Assembly (NCBI RefSeq): GCF_014695385.1
Contig: NZ_JACJOD010000008.1
Location: forward strand, 186,001 to 250,000
Source: Trichocoleus sp. FACHB-46
GTDB taxonomy: Bacteria > Cyanobacteriota > Cyanobacteriia > FACHB-46
Length of the DNA stretch: 64,000 nucleotides
Direction: 5' to 3'
Part shown: piece by piece, positions 63,437-64,000 of the stretch
Numbering within the stretch: the first letter of the stretch is position 1
Layout of the letters: every line of letters starts with the position of its first letter
Program-made: the position numbers and the translations under genes
Notes under the pieces: model-generated
What the model saw: only the letters and a program-made list of their open reading frames with translations
Database searches by the model: none
What the model was told of the DNA's origin: nothing

Positions 63437-64000
63437 GTACTGTCCTACAAGCCCGCCCCCGTCGATTTGTCAGCACTCCCGCCGTCGAGCGTGTGGCTGC
63501 TAGAGCTTTGCGCTACCTGCAATCTGGATTTTCCGTGCATCTGCGTGGCCCTGCTGGCACAGGTAAAACCACTCTCGCTTTACACTTGGCTGATCTTTTG
63601 ACTCGGCCCATTATGTTGGTCTTTGGCGATGACGAGTTCAAAACTTCAGACTTAATTGGCAACCAATTGGGTTATACCCGCAAAAAAGTTGTAGACAACT
63701 TCATCCACAGCGTCGTCAAAGTTGAGGATGAACTCAAGCAAAACTGGGTAGACTCGCGCCTCACCTTGGCTTGCCGTGAAGGTTTCACCTTGGTCTACGA
63801 CGAGTTCAACCGCTCTCGTCCCGAAGTCAACAACGTTTTACTCTCCGCTTTAGAAGAAAAAATTTTGGCTTTGCCACCCAGCGGCAATCGTCCCGAATAT
63901 GTGCGAGTGAATCCTCAATTCCGGGCCATCTTCACCTCCAATCCAGAAGAATACTGCGGGGTGCATTCTACCCAAGATGCCTTGATGGATCGTTTGGTCA
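63433..64000 (+). CDS. gvpN: Gas vesicle protein GvpN (partial, C-terminus off the right edge)
   Basis: A GTG at 63433 overlaps the gvpC stop in GTGA. The 189 visible residues begin [20 protein letters not shown] and hold Walker [10 protein letters not shown], Walker [19 protein letters not shown] and [16 protein letters not shown]. GvpN is the MoxR-related AAA+ ATPase that promotes vesicle growth. The overlap points to translational coupling with gvpC. Confidence 0.96.
   Translation, partial: MSTVLQARPRRFVSTPAVERVAARALRYLQSGFSVHLRGPAGTGKTTLALHLADLLTRPIMLVFGDDEFKTSDLIGNQLGYTRKKVVDNFIHSVVKVEDELKQNWVDSRLTLACREGFTLVYDEFNRSRPEVNNVLLSALEEKILALPPSGNRPEYVRVNPQFRAIFTSNPEEYCGVHSTQDALMDRLV

Noticed and set aside
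1-64000. Prophage, transposase or CRISPR array
   Set aside because: No integrase, transposase, phage structural gene or repeat-spacer array was found on either strand.

Overview
The window is chromosomal DNA from a cyanobacterium, probably a filamentous or colonial form able to make gas vesicles. The evidence is a very high density of the cyanobacterial HIP1 octamer (GCGATCGC), psbX, ycf66, a HLIP-type chlorophyll-binding gene, bilin photoreceptors, a cyAbrB regulator, KGK-family genes and gvpA/gvpC/gvpN. No transposase, integrase or CRISPR array was seen.

Layout. 1-2314 (minus): DUF4129, DUF4350, a small protein and a MoxR ATPase cut by the left edge. 2.5-10.6 kb: a NADAR protein, a large multi-chromophore photoreceptor kinase (knotless phytochrome GAF-PHY plus two DXCF cyanobacteriochrome GAFs), a caspase-fold protein whose catalytic dyad is replaced by Tyr/Asn, and a secreted Gly/Thr-repeat protein. 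10.7-14.4 kb: rpmF, a sulfite-oxidase-like protein, an ALDH3-type aldehyde dehydrogenase and a receiver-kinase hybrid.

14.8-36.0 kb is a urea locus. On the minus strand it holds ureC, ureB, ureA and ureD, the urea ABC transporter urtABCDE, ureG, and ureE-ureF. Interleaved are a glycosyltransferase (between ureB and ureC, apparently foreign), a CHASE-type histidine kinase, a SemiSWEET, a plus-strand LOV-containing GGDEF-EAL protein, and a kinase/Rcp1-type regulator pair. A canonical NtcA site with a correctly spaced -10 box lies upstream of urtA, so nitrogen control of the transporter is likely.

36.4-50.5 kb is mainly housekeeping: DUF4168, holA, a 2H phosphoesterase-like protein, cbiC and cobL (cobalamin), a CPBP protease, cyAbrB, sdhB plus a HLIP, a ClC protein, ycf66, psbX, YggT, accC, tRNA-Leu(GAG) and a chorismate-lyase-like gene.

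50.7-64 kb is the accessory region. It has a bacterial dynamin-like GTPase, a REP/MITE-like palindromic element, five tandem KGK-family genes (two with single in-frame TAA codons but intact downstream reading frames), an HNH protein, and a 532-residue protein that seems to join a MazG-like segment to four degenerate KGK-like motifs. A gas vesicle cluster follows: gvpF/L, a duplicated ArsA/Get3 ATPase divergent from a CDC48-like double AAA+ ATPase, gvpA, gvpC and a gvpN cut by the right edge. The ArsA/CDC48 pair beside gvp structural genes, with the KGK family next door, is the best candidate for a little-described system, possibly one handling the aggregation-prone GvpA shell protein. That function is inference.
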